A DNA stretch of 64,000 nucleotides from [Haemophilus] felis (GTDB lineage Bacteria > Pseudomonadota > Gammaproteobacteria > Enterobacterales > Pasteurellaceae): the NCBI GenBank assembly GCA_002015125.1, contig MUYB01000030.1, forward strand, positions 3,778 to 67,777, written 5' to 3'. Positions 46,736 to 55,930 of this stretch are shown in pieces. Below the pieces are notes generated by a model. The model worked only from the letters and a program-made list of their open reading frames with translations. It had not been told where the DNA came from and made no database searches. The translations under genes were made by a program, and so were the position numbers. Position 1 is the first letter of the stretch. Each line of letters opens with the position of its first letter.

Positions 46736-47275
46736 ATGAGAAAACCTGAAATTTTATCTATTTCGTCTCTTGCGAAAACCCGTATTTTTGAAATTGAAGC
46801 GGTGGAATTGCAATTTTCTAACGGCGAACACCGCACTTATGAACGTTTTAAACCCAGTAGTCGTGCGGCGGTAATGGTGTTGCCGATTGAAGATGAACAT
46901 TTATTTTTGGTAAAGGAGTACGCCGTTGGAACAGAGCGTTACGAACTTGGTTTTCCTAAAGGGTTAATGGATTTAGGCGAAACACCTGAACAAAGTGCGG
47001 TACGAGAATTGAAAGAAGAAATTGGTTTGGGGGCAAAAAAATTGAAGCATTTACGCACCTTGATTACTTCGCCGAGTTATATGAATAATCCAATGTATAT
47101 TTTTATTGCTCAAGATTTATATCCTTGCCAATTGGTTGGTGATGAGCCTGAACCTTTGCAGCTTGTAAAAATCCCATTGTCTGAGATTGAAACCTTGCTA
47201 CAGGATCCAAATTTTAATGAAGCAAGAAATTTGACCGCACTTTATATGTTGCGAGATTTTTTCTCAATGAAGTAA
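46736..47275 (+). CDS. nudE: ADP compounds hydrolase NudE
   Basis: A 179-residue Nudix hydrolase acting on ADP-ribose, Ap3A and NADH in E. coli. The Nudix box is complete: G-x5-E-x7-REL-x-EE-x-GL in the segment KGLMDLGETPEQSAVRELKEEIGL. The YELGFPKG and SPSYMNNPMYIF blocks and the length (E. coli 186) support NudE over other Nudix members. AAAGGA lies about 8 bases before the ATG. Two uptake sequences lie inside the gene (46993, 47234). Confidence 0.9.
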   Translation: MRKPEILSISSLAKTRIFEIEAVELQFSNGEHRTYERFKPSSRAAVMVLPIEDEHLFLVKEYAVGTERYELGFPKGLMDLGETPEQSAVRELKEEIGLGAKKLKHLRTLITSPSYMNNPMYIFIAQDLYPCQLVGDEPEPLQLVKIPLSEIETLLQDPNFNEARNLTALYMLRDFFSMK

Positions 47276-47411
47276 AAATTTAGTTGCCTTCTTTTGAGTG
47301 GAGTGATATTTAATATCGCCCATATTTATCTAACTAATTGAATAAATATGCAATACACATTGGTGATTTTTATTTCAATTCTGAAATTTTATTAACGATA
47401 AAGAGGATATT

Positions 47412-49430
47412 ATGAGCGTTTCTACGCAACAAGATTCACTAAAAGAACTGACCCTGCGGGGAATGATTTTAGGGGCGTTGATTACTGTTGTATTTACGGC
47501 ATCTAACGTTTATTTAGGTTTAAAAGTGGGATTAACTTTTGCCTCATCTATTCCAGCCGCAGTGATTTCTATGGCTGTGTTAAAAATGTTCGCAGGATCG
47601 AATATTTTAGAAAATAATATGGTACAAACCCAAGCTTCCGCAGCAGGCACACTATCAAGTGTGATTTTTGTTATTCCGGGTTTGTTGATGATTGGTTATT
47701 GGCAAGGTTTTCCTTTCTGGCAAACGATGTTGCTTTGTGCCTCTGGGGGAATTCTAGGGGTAATTTTCACTATTCCATTGCGTAATGCGATGGTAACTCG
47801 TAGTGAATTACCTTATCCAGAAGGCGTTGCTGCCGCAGAAATTCTAAAGGCGGGCAACCATCAAAGTGGCAATGAAAGCGGTATCCGTGAAATTGCTACT
47901 GGTGGAGTGTTAGCAGGCATTGTAGCGTTCTTAACCAATGGATTGCGTGTGGTTGCTGATGGTGCGAGTTATTGGTTTAAATCAGGAAATGCCATTTTCC
48001 AAGTGCCAATGGGCTTTTCTTTGGCATTAGTGGGAGCAGGCTATTTAGTCGGCATTGTTGGTGGTTTAGCGATTTTATTAGGTATTTTCTTTGCGTGGGG
48101 TATCGCTGTGCCTTATTTCACCGCAGCGGCTCCAATGCCTGAGGGGGCAAGTCTTGCAGGGTATGCCTTTGGTGTTTGGAAAGAAAAAGTGCGGTTTATT
48201 GGTGTGGGAACTATTGGTGTTGCTGCAATTTGGACATTATTAATGTTGATGAAGCCAATGCTCGAGGGAATGACAGCCTCATTCCGTATGCTTAAAGATC
48301 CTAATGCCAAACCAAATGAGCGTACCGAGCAAGATTTATCGCCTAAAACGATGATTTATTTAACTTTAGCCACAGTTGTGTTAATTGCCTTTTCACTTTA
48401 TGACTTTATTCGTGTAATGGATTTATCTGCTGAAGTGACGGTTTTATTAATTGTAGTCTGTACTGTTTTAACCGTTGCGATTGGTTTCTTTGTTGCCGCT
48501 GCCTGCGGTTATATGGCAGGCTTAGTGGGTTCCTCTTCAAGTCCGATTTCGGGTATAGGCATTATTTCTGTGGTAACGATTTCATTAGTGTTAATGTTGA
48601 TTGGTAACGTAACAGGCTTAACAGATAGCCCAGAAACTTTGCAATTTTTGACTGCACTTACGATTTTCTCTGGCTCGTTAGTGGTAACCATTGCGGCAAT
48701 TTCTAATGATAACTTACAAGATCTCAAAACAGGGCTTTTAGTTAAAGCAACACCTTGGCGTCAAGAAGTGGCGTTAATTATTGGTTCAATTGTTGGTGCA
48801 TTAGTGATTGCTCCCGTGTTAGAAATTCTCTATCACGCCTATGGATTTACAGGCGCATTGCCTCGTGAATCTATGGATCCTGCGCAAGCACTTTCCGCAC
48901 CGCAAGCGACATTAATGACCACTATTGCAAAAGGGATTTTCTCACATAGTTTAGAATGGACTTATATTTTTGTTGGTACAGCCTTAGGTGTGGCATTAAT
49001 TGTGATTGATACTTTGTTGAAAAAAGCCAGTAATAAACGCTTCGCATTACCCGCACTTGCTGTGGGAATGGGGATTTATTTACCGCCAGTGGTGAATATG
49101 CCAATTATTATTGGTGCGGTGTTGGCTTGGTTGATCAATAAACATCTTGACAGTTATGCAAAACGTAACGGCAAAGATGTAGAAAAAGTACAAAAAGCCG
49201 CAGAACGTAACGGTACATTATTTGCTGCAGGATTAATTGTTGGCGAAAGTTTAGTCGGGGTTGTACTTGCCTTTATTATCGCTGCTTCAGTTACCTCTGG
49301 TGGCTCTGATGCCCCACTCGCTTTAACCCTTGAAAACTGGGATACCGCCGCAGAAATTCTTGGCTTGATGCTCTTTGTTGTCGGTGCGGGTATTTTAACT
49401 TTGCGTGTGTTAAAAGCGAAAAAATCTTAA
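47412..49430 (+). CDS. OPT-family oligopeptide transporter
   Basis: A 672-residue inner-membrane protein with many membrane segments, of the oligopeptide transporter family. Family blocks are ELTLRGMILGALITVVFTASNVYLGLKVGLTFASSIPAAVISM near the N-terminus, TRSELPYPEGVAAAEILKAG, and LVGSSSSPISGIGI. H. influenzae carries a similar gene near cysQ and zwf, and that neighbourhood is conserved here. Substrate is inferred as small peptides; OPT members may also move metal chelates. A ribosome site AGAGGAT lies before the ATG. Confidence 0.88.
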   Translation: MSVSTQQDSLKELTLRGMILGALITVVFTASNVYLGLKVGLTFASSIPAAVISMAVLKMFAGSNILENNMVQTQASAAGTLSSVIFVIPGLLMIGYWQGFPFWQTMLLCASGGILGVIFTIPLRNAMVTRSELPYPEGVAAAEILKAGNHQSGNESGIREIATGGVLAGIVAFLTNGLRVVADGASYWFKSGNAIFQVPMGFSLALVGAGYLVGIVGGLAILLGIFFAWGIAVPYFTAAAPMPEGASLAGYAFGVWKEKVRFIGVGTIGVAAIWTLLMLMKPMLEGMTASFRMLKDPNAKPNERTEQDLSPKTMIYLTLATVVLIAFSLYDFIRVMDLSAEVTVLLIVVCTVLTVAIGFFVAAACGYMAGLVGSSSSPISGIGIISVVTISLVLMLIGNVTGLTDSPETLQFLTALTIFSGSLVVTIAAISNDNLQDLKTGLLVKATPWRQEVALIIGSIVGALVIAPVLEILYHAYGFTGALPRESMDPAQALSAPQATLMTTIAKGIFSHSLEWTYIFVGTALGVALIVIDTLLKKASNKRFALPALAVGMGIYLPPVVNMPIIIGAVLAWLINKHLDSYAKRNGKDVEKVQKAAERNGTLFAAGLIVGESLVGVVLAFIIAASVTSGGSDAPLALTLENWDTAAEILGLMLFVVGAGILTLRVLKAKKS

Positions 49431-49454
49431 TCGTCAATTTATACTCGCAAGTTG

Positions 49455-49485
49455 CAGGCTATCAAGATATTTGATAGCCTGTTTT
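49455..49485 (+). terminator. Rho-independent terminator of the OPT gene
   Basis: An 11-bp stem CAGGCTATCAA/TTGATAGCCTG (49455-49465 with 49471-49481), followed by TTTT. It overlaps the in-frame TTG extension of the next gene, which argues against that longer start. Confidence 0.85.
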
Positions 49486-49520
49486 GTATTCTGTTCTCTT
49501 GCAAATATAAGGTGCTGGCT

Positions 49521-50357
49521 ATGTTAAAACTGACTTCTGAATTGTTGCAACAAACTTTAGATATTGCTTATTTGGCAGGAGAACATTTAACTCATTTTTA
49601 TCAGCAAACCGCATCAAGTGCGGTGCAAATTTCGCAAAAATCGGATAATACACCAGTTACTGAGGTGGATTTATTTTTAAGCCAATTTTTAATTGAAAAA
49701 CTCACCGCACTTACTCCCTCTATCCCTGTACTTTCAGAAGAAAATTGTAATATTCCTTTAGCTGAACGAGAACAATGGCACCAATATTGGTTGATTGATC
49801 CTTTAGATGGTACACAACAATTTATTAATCGCACTGGCTATTTTTCGGTATTGATTACCTTAATGCAAAATAATCAAGCTGTGTTAGGTATTATTCACGC
49901 ACCAGTATTACAAACAACTTATTATGCAATGCAACATTATGGTGCTTATAAAAAAGTGGCACAGAACGTACAACGTTTGTTACCTCGCACGCTTGATTTG
50001 AGTCGCCCAATTAAAGTTGCCTTAGGTGCATCTAGAGCGAAAAAAAAGGCACGCCAAACTTTTAATGATAACTACCAATATGAGTTTGTCATTTGCGGTT
50101 CAAGTGGTATTAAAAGTGGTTTGGTTGCAGATGGCAGTTGTGATTGTTATTTGCGTTTAGGGAAAACAAGTGAGTGGGATACGGCACCTGCGGAAATTAT
50201 TTTACAGGAAATGGGGGGGGCAGTATTTGATGATGTTTATCAGCCATTAATTTATAATCAAAAAAATGATTTCGGAAACCCTAATTTTTTGATGGTGTCT
50301 AATAAAAATAGCAATTGGCAAAAATTATTTCGATTTAATATCAATTCATTAACATAA
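49521..50357 (+). CDS. cysQ: 3'(2'),5'-bisphosphate nucleotidase CysQ
   Basis: About 278 residues, an inositol-monophosphatase-family enzyme that hydrolyses PAP/PAPS, by-products of sulfate assimilation. The metal-binding blocks are SEEN (Glu), WLIDPLDGTQQFINRTGYF (Asp-Pro-x-Asp-Gly-Thr) and SEWDTAPAEIILQEMGGAVFDD (Trp-Asp). ATG 49521 is used: the open frame reaches back to a TTG at 49452, but that part lies in the OPT terminator, and AAGG precedes 49521. The 8-G run inside (50213-50220) encodes the conserved MGGA. It is next to zwf, as in H. influenzae. Confidence 0.9.
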   Translation: MLKLTSELLQQTLDIAYLAGEHLTHFYQQTASSAVQISQKSDNTPVTEVDLFLSQFLIEKLTALTPSIPVLSEENCNIPLAEREQWHQYWLIDPLDGTQQFINRTGYFSVLITLMQNNQAVLGIIHAPVLQTTYYAMQHYGAYKKVAQNVQRLLPRTLDLSRPIKVALGASRAKKKARQTFNDNYQYEFVICGSSGIKSGLVADGSCDCYLRLGKTSEWDTAPAEIILQEMGGAVFDDVYQPLIYNQKNDFGNPNFLMVSNKNSNWQKLFRFNINSLT

Positions 50358-50404
50358 TATGTTATAACTTTGTAGTTCTTTCAGTAATGATTTAGGGAAG
50401 CAAA

Positions 50405-51895
50405 ATGAAAATTGAAGCAGACAACAACTGTATTGTTATTTTTGGTGCATCGGGTGATTTAACTCATCGTAAATTAATTCCTGCACTGTATCATTTATAT
50501 AAAATTGGTCGTTTAACTGAGCATTTCTCTGTATTAGGTGTGGCACGCAGTAACTTTGATGATGAAACTTTTCGAGAAAAAATGCGTCAAGCTCTCATAC
50601 AATGTGAAGAGGCTACTGGTGAAACCTTGGACGCATTTTGTCAGCATCTTTATTATCAATCTATTAATACCTTTGAAGCGGAAGATTATGCCAAACTTAT
50701 TCCTCGTTTGACCGCACTTCACCAACAATATGAAACGGAAGGTAATACACTCTACTATCTTTCTACCCCACCGAGTTTATATGGCGTTATTCCTGAATGC
50801 TTGGCAGCTCACGGTTTGAACACTGAAGAGCAAGGTTGGAAGCGTTTAATTGTAGAAAAACCATTTGGCTATGATATTGAAACAGCAAGAGCCTTAGATA
50901 TTCAAATACACCGCTTTTTTGAAGAACATCAAATTTACCGTATTGACCATTATTTAGGTAAAGAAACCGTGCAAAACTTGCTTGTTTTACGTTTCTCAAA
51001 CGGCTTATTTGAACCGCTGTGGAACCGTAATTTCATTGATTATGTGGAAATTACAGGGGCGGAATCCATTGGTGTGGAAGATCGTGGTGGTTATTACGAT
51101 GGCTCAGGAGCGATGCGTGATATGTTCCAAAATCACTTGTTACAAGTGCTGGCGATGGTGGCAATGGAACCGCCTGCAATTATTAATGCCGATTCAATGC
51201 GTGATGAAGTAGCAAAAGTGTTACATTGCTTACACCCATTAAAAGCAGATGAATTAGAAAATCATTTGGTATTAGGACAATATACGGCAAGTGTAATTGA
51301 TGGGGAAGAAGTCAAAGGCTACTTACAAGAAAAAGGTGTACCTGCTGATTCCACCACAGAAACCTATATGGCAGTACGTTGTGAAATTGATAATTGGCGT
51401 TGGGCTGGTGTGCCTTTTTATGTTCGCACCGGTAAACGTTTACCCGCTCGTGTGACCGAAATTGTCATTCATTTTAAAACGACTCCGCACCCAGTTTTCA
51501 GTCAAAAGGCACCTGAAAATAAATTGATTATTCGTATTCAGCCAGATGAAAGTATTTCGATGCGTTTCGGTTTGAAAAAGCCCGGTGCAGGTTTCGAAGC
51601 AAAAGAAGTTTCTATGGATTTCCGTTATGCCGATCTTGCCTCACCAAGCCTTTTGACCGCTTATGAACGTTTACTATTAGATGCAATGAAAGGCGATGCA
51701 ACACTGTTTGCTCGTACTGATGCGGTGCACGCCTGTTGGCAATTTGTGCAGCCTATTTTAGATTATAAAGCTGAAAGAAGCAGAATATATGAATATGAAG
51801 CAGGCACTTGGGGGCCTTCCGAAGCCGATAAATTGATTGCGAAACAAGGTCGAGTTTGGCGGAAACCCAGTGGATTTATGAAGAAGAAGGTTTGA
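50405..51895 (+). CDS. zwf: Glucose-6-phosphate 1-dehydrogenase
   Basis: A 496-residue NADP-dependent enzyme, first step of the oxidative pentose phosphate pathway. The dinucleotide-binding [16 protein letters not shown] is at the N-terminus and the active-site block RIDHYLGKE holds the catalytic His. EKPFGYD is also conserved. Length matches E. coli Zwf (491). It is followed by pgl and gnd, so the three oxidative steps are encoded together. AGGGAAG precedes the ATG. Confidence 0.97.
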   Translation: MKIEADNNCIVIFGASGDLTHRKLIPALYHLYKIGRLTEHFSVLGVARSNFDDETFREKMRQALIQCEEATGETLDAFCQHLYYQSINTFEAEDYAKLIPRLTALHQQYETEGNTLYYLSTPPSLYGVIPECLAAHGLNTEEQGWKRLIVEKPFGYDIETARALDIQIHRFFEEHQIYRIDHYLGKETVQNLLVLRFSNGLFEPLWNRNFIDYVEITGAESIGVEDRGGYYDGSGAMRDMFQNHLLQVLAMVAMEPPAIINADSMRDEVAKVLHCLHPLKADELENHLVLGQYTASVIDGEEVKGYLQEKGVPADSTTETYMAVRCEIDNWRWAGVPFYVRTGKRLPARVTEIVIHFKTTPHPVFSQKAPENKLIIRIQPDESISMRFGLKKPGAGFEAKEVSMDFRYADLASPSLLTAYERLLLDAMKGDATLFARTDAVHACWQFVQPILDYKAERSRIYEYEAGTWGPSEADKLIAKQGRVWRKPSGFMKKKV

Positions 51896-51904
51896 TTTGA
51901 AATA

Positions 51905-51981
51905 GACGCCAGCGTGGCATCTCTCCCATTTTTCACGCAGAGCTTAAATCAAAGTATTTGTAGGGACGCCACGCTGGCGTC
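51905..51981. repeat. Short inverted-repeat element between zwf and pgl
   Basis: GACGCCAGCGTGGC (51905-51918) is exactly inverted as GCCACGCTGGCGTC (51968-51981) around about 49 bp. The GC-rich arms stand out from the surroundings. It could fold into a long hairpin in the zwf-pgl transcript or be a small dispersed repeat or MITE-like element. Confidence 0.7.
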
Positions 51982-51998
51982 CGATAAAGGAATAATAA

Positions 51999-52697
51999 AT
52001 GAATACCAACATTTTCGACACCGCCCAACAAGCTGTTGAGCAAATCGCCCAAGAATTTATCACATACAGCCAACAAAACCGCTCTGTGCATATTTCCCTT
52101 TCAGGCGGCTCAACCCCAAAATTGCTGTTCAAAACCCTAGCACAGTCGCCTTTTAACGAAAAAGTGCGGTGGGAAAACTTGCATTTTTGGTGGGGCGATG
52201 ATCGTATGGTTGAACCGAATGATCCCGAAAGCAATTACGGCGAAGTGCAAAAATTGTTGTTTGATCATATTCAAATTCCTGCCGAAAATATTCACCGTAT
52301 TCGTGGTGAAAATGATGTCGAGCAAGAACTGGCAAGATTTTCGCAAGAACTCACCGCTTGCGTACCGAATTTAGCATTTGACTGGATCATTTTAGGAATG
52401 GGTACGGACGGACACACCGCTTCCCTTTTCCCACATCAAACGGATTTTAACGATCCGAATGTGGCAGCTATCGCCAAACACCCCGAAACAGGGCAGATCC
52501 GCATTTCCAAAACCGCCCAGCTAATCGAAAAAGCCAAACGAATTAGCTATTTGGTGACAGGCGAAAGCAAAGCGGAAATTTTAAAAGAAATCCAAACCAC
52601 ACCAGCGGAAAACTTGCCTTATCCCGCAGCAAAAATTAAAGCGAAAAATGGCGTAACCGAGTGGATTTTGGATAAGGATGCTGCGAAGTTGTTGTAA
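51999..52697 (+). CDS. pgl: 6-phosphogluconolactonase
   Basis: A 232-residue enzyme of the DevB/NagB-like family that hydrolyses 6-phosphogluconolactone to 6-phosphogluconate. Blocks seen are HISLSGGSTPKLLFK, FWWGDDRMVEPNDPESNYG and DWIILGMGTDGHTASLFP. It lies between zwf and gnd, its pathway neighbours. One uptake sequence lies inside (52162). AAAGGAAT precedes the ATG. Confidence 0.95.
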   Translation: MNTNIFDTAQQAVEQIAQEFITYSQQNRSVHISLSGGSTPKLLFKTLAQSPFNEKVRWENLHFWWGDDRMVEPNDPESNYGEVQKLLFDHIQIPAENIHRIRGENDVEQELARFSQELTACVPNLAFDWIILGMGTDGHTASLFPHQTDFNDPNVAAIAKHPETGQIRISKTAQLIEKAKRISYLVTGESKAEILKEIQTTPAENLPYPAAKIKAKNGVTEWILDKDAAKLL

Positions 52698-52823
52698 TAC
52701 AATAGGGAAGATTTGGTAAAACATCTGTCAAAAACAGCTCCCAGTGTTTAAGATCACAAGTTGTTACCTTGACAATAGGAGAGAAAAATAAGTAATTTCT
52801 TAGGGTAAATAAGGAGTGAGTCA

Positions 52824-53444
52824 ATGTCAGTATTTTTTGAAGAATATAAAAATATTATTTTTACTTTATCAGGTGTGACTTTTAGTGCATTATTATCCTT
52901 TTTAATCAAAAAATATTTTGATAAACAGCATAAAAATCTGCGTAATTTTGAAATAATAAATAAATATTTTACATCCGATAATATAGATAAGTTTAGAAAT
53001 GAATCAAATATTATAAAAGATATGATGTGTAATACTCTTGAGTGTTTTAGGGGAGTCAGTTTTGAACAGGTAGTTAGGTTATTGAAAAATAAAAAGATCG
53101 GTCTAAATGATTTAACATATATCATAGCATTATATCGAGAAGGGTATCTAAATGATTTTTATGCTTTAAATAAAGACTATAAGAATAGGATGAATCCATA
53201 TCTTGTTTCTTTACTATCTATAATAATATTTCTAATATATTTTGTACTGCTTATTATATTTATTGCATATTTTGACTTTTATTCAAATAAATTTGTTTAT
53301 TACTCCTCGCTAATTTTATTTCTTGGAATACCAGAAGTGATAGTTTTAAAGTATATAGATAGTCTATTTTTACTAAAAAGACAAATAAAGTGGTTTAAAG
53401 AAAATGAAGCTAGATTAAAACCAGATCTAATATCATTAAATTAA
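52824..53444 (+). CDS. Unrecognised AT-rich membrane protein inserted between pgl and gnd
   Basis: A 206-residue protein I cannot assign. It has a predicted N-terminal membrane segment (residues 9-28), a lysine- and asparagine-rich soluble middle (30-122), two adjacent membrane segments (127-150 and 157-177) and a charged C-terminal tail. A ribosome site AAGGAGTGAG precedes the ATG. It splits pgl from gnd, which are otherwise functionally linked, and its base composition is far more AT-rich than both. Acquisition by transfer is likely. The layout of one plus two helices around a helical cytoplasmic part resembles small membrane effectors, but no partner gene is present. Confidence 0.8.
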   Translation: MSVFFEEYKNIIFTLSGVTFSALLSFLIKKYFDKQHKNLRNFEIINKYFTSDNIDKFRNESNIIKDMMCNTLECFRGVSFEQVVRLLKNKKIGLNDLTYIIALYREGYLNDFYALNKDYKNRMNPYLVSLLSIIIFLIYFVLLIIFIAYFDFYSNKFVYYSSLILFLGIPEVIVLKYIDSLFLLKRQIKWFKENEARLKPDLISLN

Positions 53445-53469
53445 TTATATTTTTCAACAGGAGCAAAAA

Positions 53470-54924
53470 ATGTCAGTAAAAGGCGATATCGGCGTTATCG
53501 GTTTAGCGGTAATGGGGCAGAATTTAATTCTGAATATGAACGACCACGGGTTTACCGTGGTGGCGTATAACCGTACCACCTCAAAAGTGGACGAGTTTTT
53601 GGCAGGGGCGGCGAAAGGCACGAATATTATTGGTGCCTATTCCTTGGAAGATTTGGCAGCCAAATTGGAAAAACCACGCAAAGTGATGTTAATGGTGCGT
53701 GCGGGCGAGGTGGTGGATCAATTTATTGATGCCTTGTTGCCACATTTGGAAGCAGGCGACATCATCATTGATGGCGGTAACTCAAATTATCCAGACACCA
53801 ACCGCCGTGTGAAAGCTTTGGCGGAAAAAGGCATTCGCTTTATCGGTTCAGGCGTATCGGGCGGGGAAGAAGGGGCTCGTCACGGACCTTCGATTATGCC
53901 TGGCGGTAACGAAGAAGCGTGGCAATATGTGAAACCGATTTTACAAGCGATTTCCGCCAAAACCGACAAAGGCGAACCTTGCTGTGACTGGGTTGGCAAA
54001 GAAGGGGCTGGGCATTTCGTGAAAATGGTGCATAACGGCATTGAATACGGCGATATGCAGTTAATTTGCGAAGCCTATCAATTCTTAAAAGACGGTTTGG
54101 GCTTGAGCTACGATGAAATGCAACAAATTTTTGCCGACTGGAAAAAAACCGAACTGGATAGCTATCTGATTGATATTACAACGGATATTTTGGGTTATAA
54201 AGATGCCGACGGCGAACCATTGGTGGAAAAAATCTTAGACACCGCTGGTCAAAAAGGCACAGGTAAATGGACAGGGATCAACGCCCTTGATTTCGGTATT
54301 CCATTAACGCTGATTACTGAATCCGTGTTCGCTCGTTGCGTGTCTTCATTTAAAGATCAACGTGTGGCAGCATCTCAATTATTTAACAAAACCATTGGCA
54401 AGGTGGAAGGCGATAAACAAGTGTGGATCGAAGCGGTGCGTAAAGCGTTGTTGGCGTCTAAAATCATCTCTTACGCCCAAGGCTTTATGTTGATTCGTGA
54501 AGCATCTGAAAACTTCGGCTGGAACATCAACTACGGGGCAACGGCGTTATTGTGGCGTGAAGGTTGTATCATTCGCAGCCGTTTCTTAGGTAACATTCGT
54601 GATGCCTATGAAGCGAACCCTGATCTAGTTTTCTTAGGTTCAGACGACTACTTCAAAGGCATTTTAGAAAATGCGTTGGCAGACTGGCGTAAAGTGGTGG
54701 CGAAATCCATTGAAGTGGGCATTCCTATGCCTTGTATGGCAAGTGCGATTACGTTCTTAGACGGTTATACATCGGAGAAAGTGCCTGCGAATTTATTGCA
54801 AGCACAACGTGACTACTTCGGTGCCCACACCTACGAACGTACCGACAAACCACGTGGCGAGTTCTTCCACACCAACTGGACAGGGCGTGGTGGTAATACA
54901 GCATCGACGACTTATGATGTGTAA
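53470..54924 (+). CDS. gnd: 6-phosphogluconate dehydrogenase (decarboxylating)
   Basis: A 484-residue NADP-dependent enzyme giving ribulose-5-phosphate. The N-terminal GVIGLAVMGQNLILNMNDHGF binds NADP. The signature IDGGNSNYPDT, SGVSGGEEGARHGPSIMPGG and HFVKMVHNGIEYGDMQ hold the catalytic lysine and substrate residues. The C-terminal FHTNWTGRGGNTAS tail is complete. Codon use is strongly biased and higher in GC than the AT-rich gene just upstream. Third enzyme of the zwf-pgl-gnd set. Confidence 0.97.
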   Translation: MSVKGDIGVIGLAVMGQNLILNMNDHGFTVVAYNRTTSKVDEFLAGAAKGTNIIGAYSLEDLAAKLEKPRKVMLMVRAGEVVDQFIDALLPHLEAGDIIIDGGNSNYPDTNRRVKALAEKGIRFIGSGVSGGEEGARHGPSIMPGGNEEAWQYVKPILQAISAKTDKGEPCCDWVGKEGAGHFVKMVHNGIEYGDMQLICEAYQFLKDGLGLSYDEMQQIFADWKKTELDSYLIDITTDILGYKDADGEPLVEKILDTAGQKGTGKWTGINALDFGIPLTLITESVFARCVSSFKDQRVAASQLFNKTIGKVEGDKQVWIEAVRKALLASKIISYAQGFMLIREASENFGWNINYGATALLWREGCIIRSRFLGNIRDAYEANPDLVFLGSDDYFKGILENALADWRKVVAKSIEVGIPMPCMASAITFLDGYTSEKVPANLLQAQRDYFGAHTYERTDKPRGEFFHTNWTGRGGNTASTTYDV

Positions 54925-54938
54925 TGCCTATTAAAAAT

Positions 54939-54977
54939 AAAACCGCATAGTAAAAAAATTGCTGTGCGGTTTTTTTA
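54939..54977. terminator. Bidirectional terminator between gnd and the Cof-type hydrolase
   Basis: AAAACCGCA pairs with TGCGGTTTT (from 54939 and to 54973), with T runs on both strands. It separates the convergent gnd and hydrolase genes. Confidence 0.82.
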
Positions 54978-54986
54978 TGTTAGAAA

Positions 54987-55793
54987 TTAATCAATTAAGC
55001 CATTATCTACTAAAAAGCGATAAATCCCATCATTTTCAATATGTTCAGCTCTGTATCTTGTTTGAGCTTTTAATTCTGGGTGGGCATTCCCCATTGCAAC
55101 GCCGATAGCAACTTCATTCAACATTTCTAGATCGTTTAATCCATCTCCAAATGCTATTGCATTATTCATTGAGTAACCTAGAAAACTTAGCGCCCGAGCG
55201 ATTCCTCTCGCTTTAGAACTTTCTGCATTTAAGATATCTACTGCGTGTTTGTGCCAACGAATAATTTTTAGTCCATTAAGTTGGTCAGAGTTGTTCATAA
55301 GATCATCTTGTGAATGATCGTAAAAGCCTAACAGTTGTTGAATTCCATGACCTTGATAGTACAGTTTATCAACGCTGTAATTTGTTGTAATAGGATCTAA
55401 GGCTTCACGCAAATTAGGCGTGATGTTAGACACTCTTAACGCCTCATGAGCAACAAAAGCATACTCAATATGATGTTGCTCAAATAACTTAACTAACGCA
55501 GTTATTTTATCTTCAGCAATATTTTGTTTTTCGATGATTTGTCCTTGATATTCTACGCATTGGCCATTGGTGCTAATAATGAGTTCAATATTTTCTTGCT
55601 CAATTAATTGGTTAATTTGATCAGGAAATTCACAGCGAGTTCGTCCCGTGGCGATAGCGAGTATGATTCCATTTTGTTTAAGTTTTCTAATCGCTGAAAT
55701 TGCACTTTCAGGTACATAATTTTTGTTTTTTACATAGAGGGTATCGTCGATATCAAAGAACGCAAATTTAATATCTGCTTTATTAAATGTCAT
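54987..55793 (-). CDS. Cof-type HAD-superfamily phosphatase
   Basis: A 268-residue member of HAD subfamily IIB, cytoplasmic sugar-phosphate or flavin-phosphate phosphatases. Motif I is FFDIDDTLY with the nucleophile Asp, motif II AIATGRT, motif III the lysine in SSKARGIARALSFLGY, and motif IV AFGDGLNDLEML. The C2 cap lies between. Substrate cannot be told from sequence. It is a single gene divergent from comF, with a 137-bp shared upstream region. Confidence 0.88.
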   Translation of the reverse strand: MTFNKADIKFAFFDIDDTLYVKNKNYVPESAISAIRKLKQNGIILAIATGRTRCEFPDQINQLIEQENIELIISTNGQCVEYQGQIIEKQNIAEDKITALVKLFEQHHIEYAFVAHEALRVSNITPNLREALDPITTNYSVDKLYYQGHGIQQLLGFYDHSQDDLMNNSDQLNGLKIIRWHKHAVDILNAESSKARGIARALSFLGYSMNNAIAFGDGLNDLEMLNEVAIGVAMGNAHPELKAQTRYRAEHIENDGIYRFLVDNGLID

Positions 55794-55834
55794 AATGATT
55801 TTTCCTAACTCATAGCTTGTGATGATTCTATCAT

Positions 55835-55856
55835 TTTTTCGATGAGGATCGAAAAA
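55835..55856. promoter_or_regulatory. CRP-S (Sxy-dependent competence) site of comF
   Basis: Half-sites TTTTTCGAT and ATCGAAAAA are separated by 4 bp, making a 22-bp near-perfect dyad. The CGA/TCG cores replace the usual TGTGA/TCACA and give the C6 and G17 that mark CRP-S sites of the competence regulon. A -10-like TATATT at 55894-55899 puts the centre about 60 bp upstream of the inferred transcription start, a standard activator position. Confidence 0.75.
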
Positions 55857-55930
55857 TGAAAATATTGGATTATTGGTTCTGCGCTAACTTTCTTATATTA
55901 GGGTAAATTTTTTATAGAAAAGGAAGCAAT

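Noticed and set aside
49452..49520. Longer cysQ reading from TTG 49452
   Set aside because: The extension lies in the OPT terminator hairpin and adds non-family residues; ATG 49521 has a ribosome site and aligns with the family.
50213..50220. Run of eight G inside cysQ as a possible contingency locus
   Set aside because: It encodes the conserved Met-Gly-Gly of the family with GGG codons, and eight bases is below the usual length for strong slippage.
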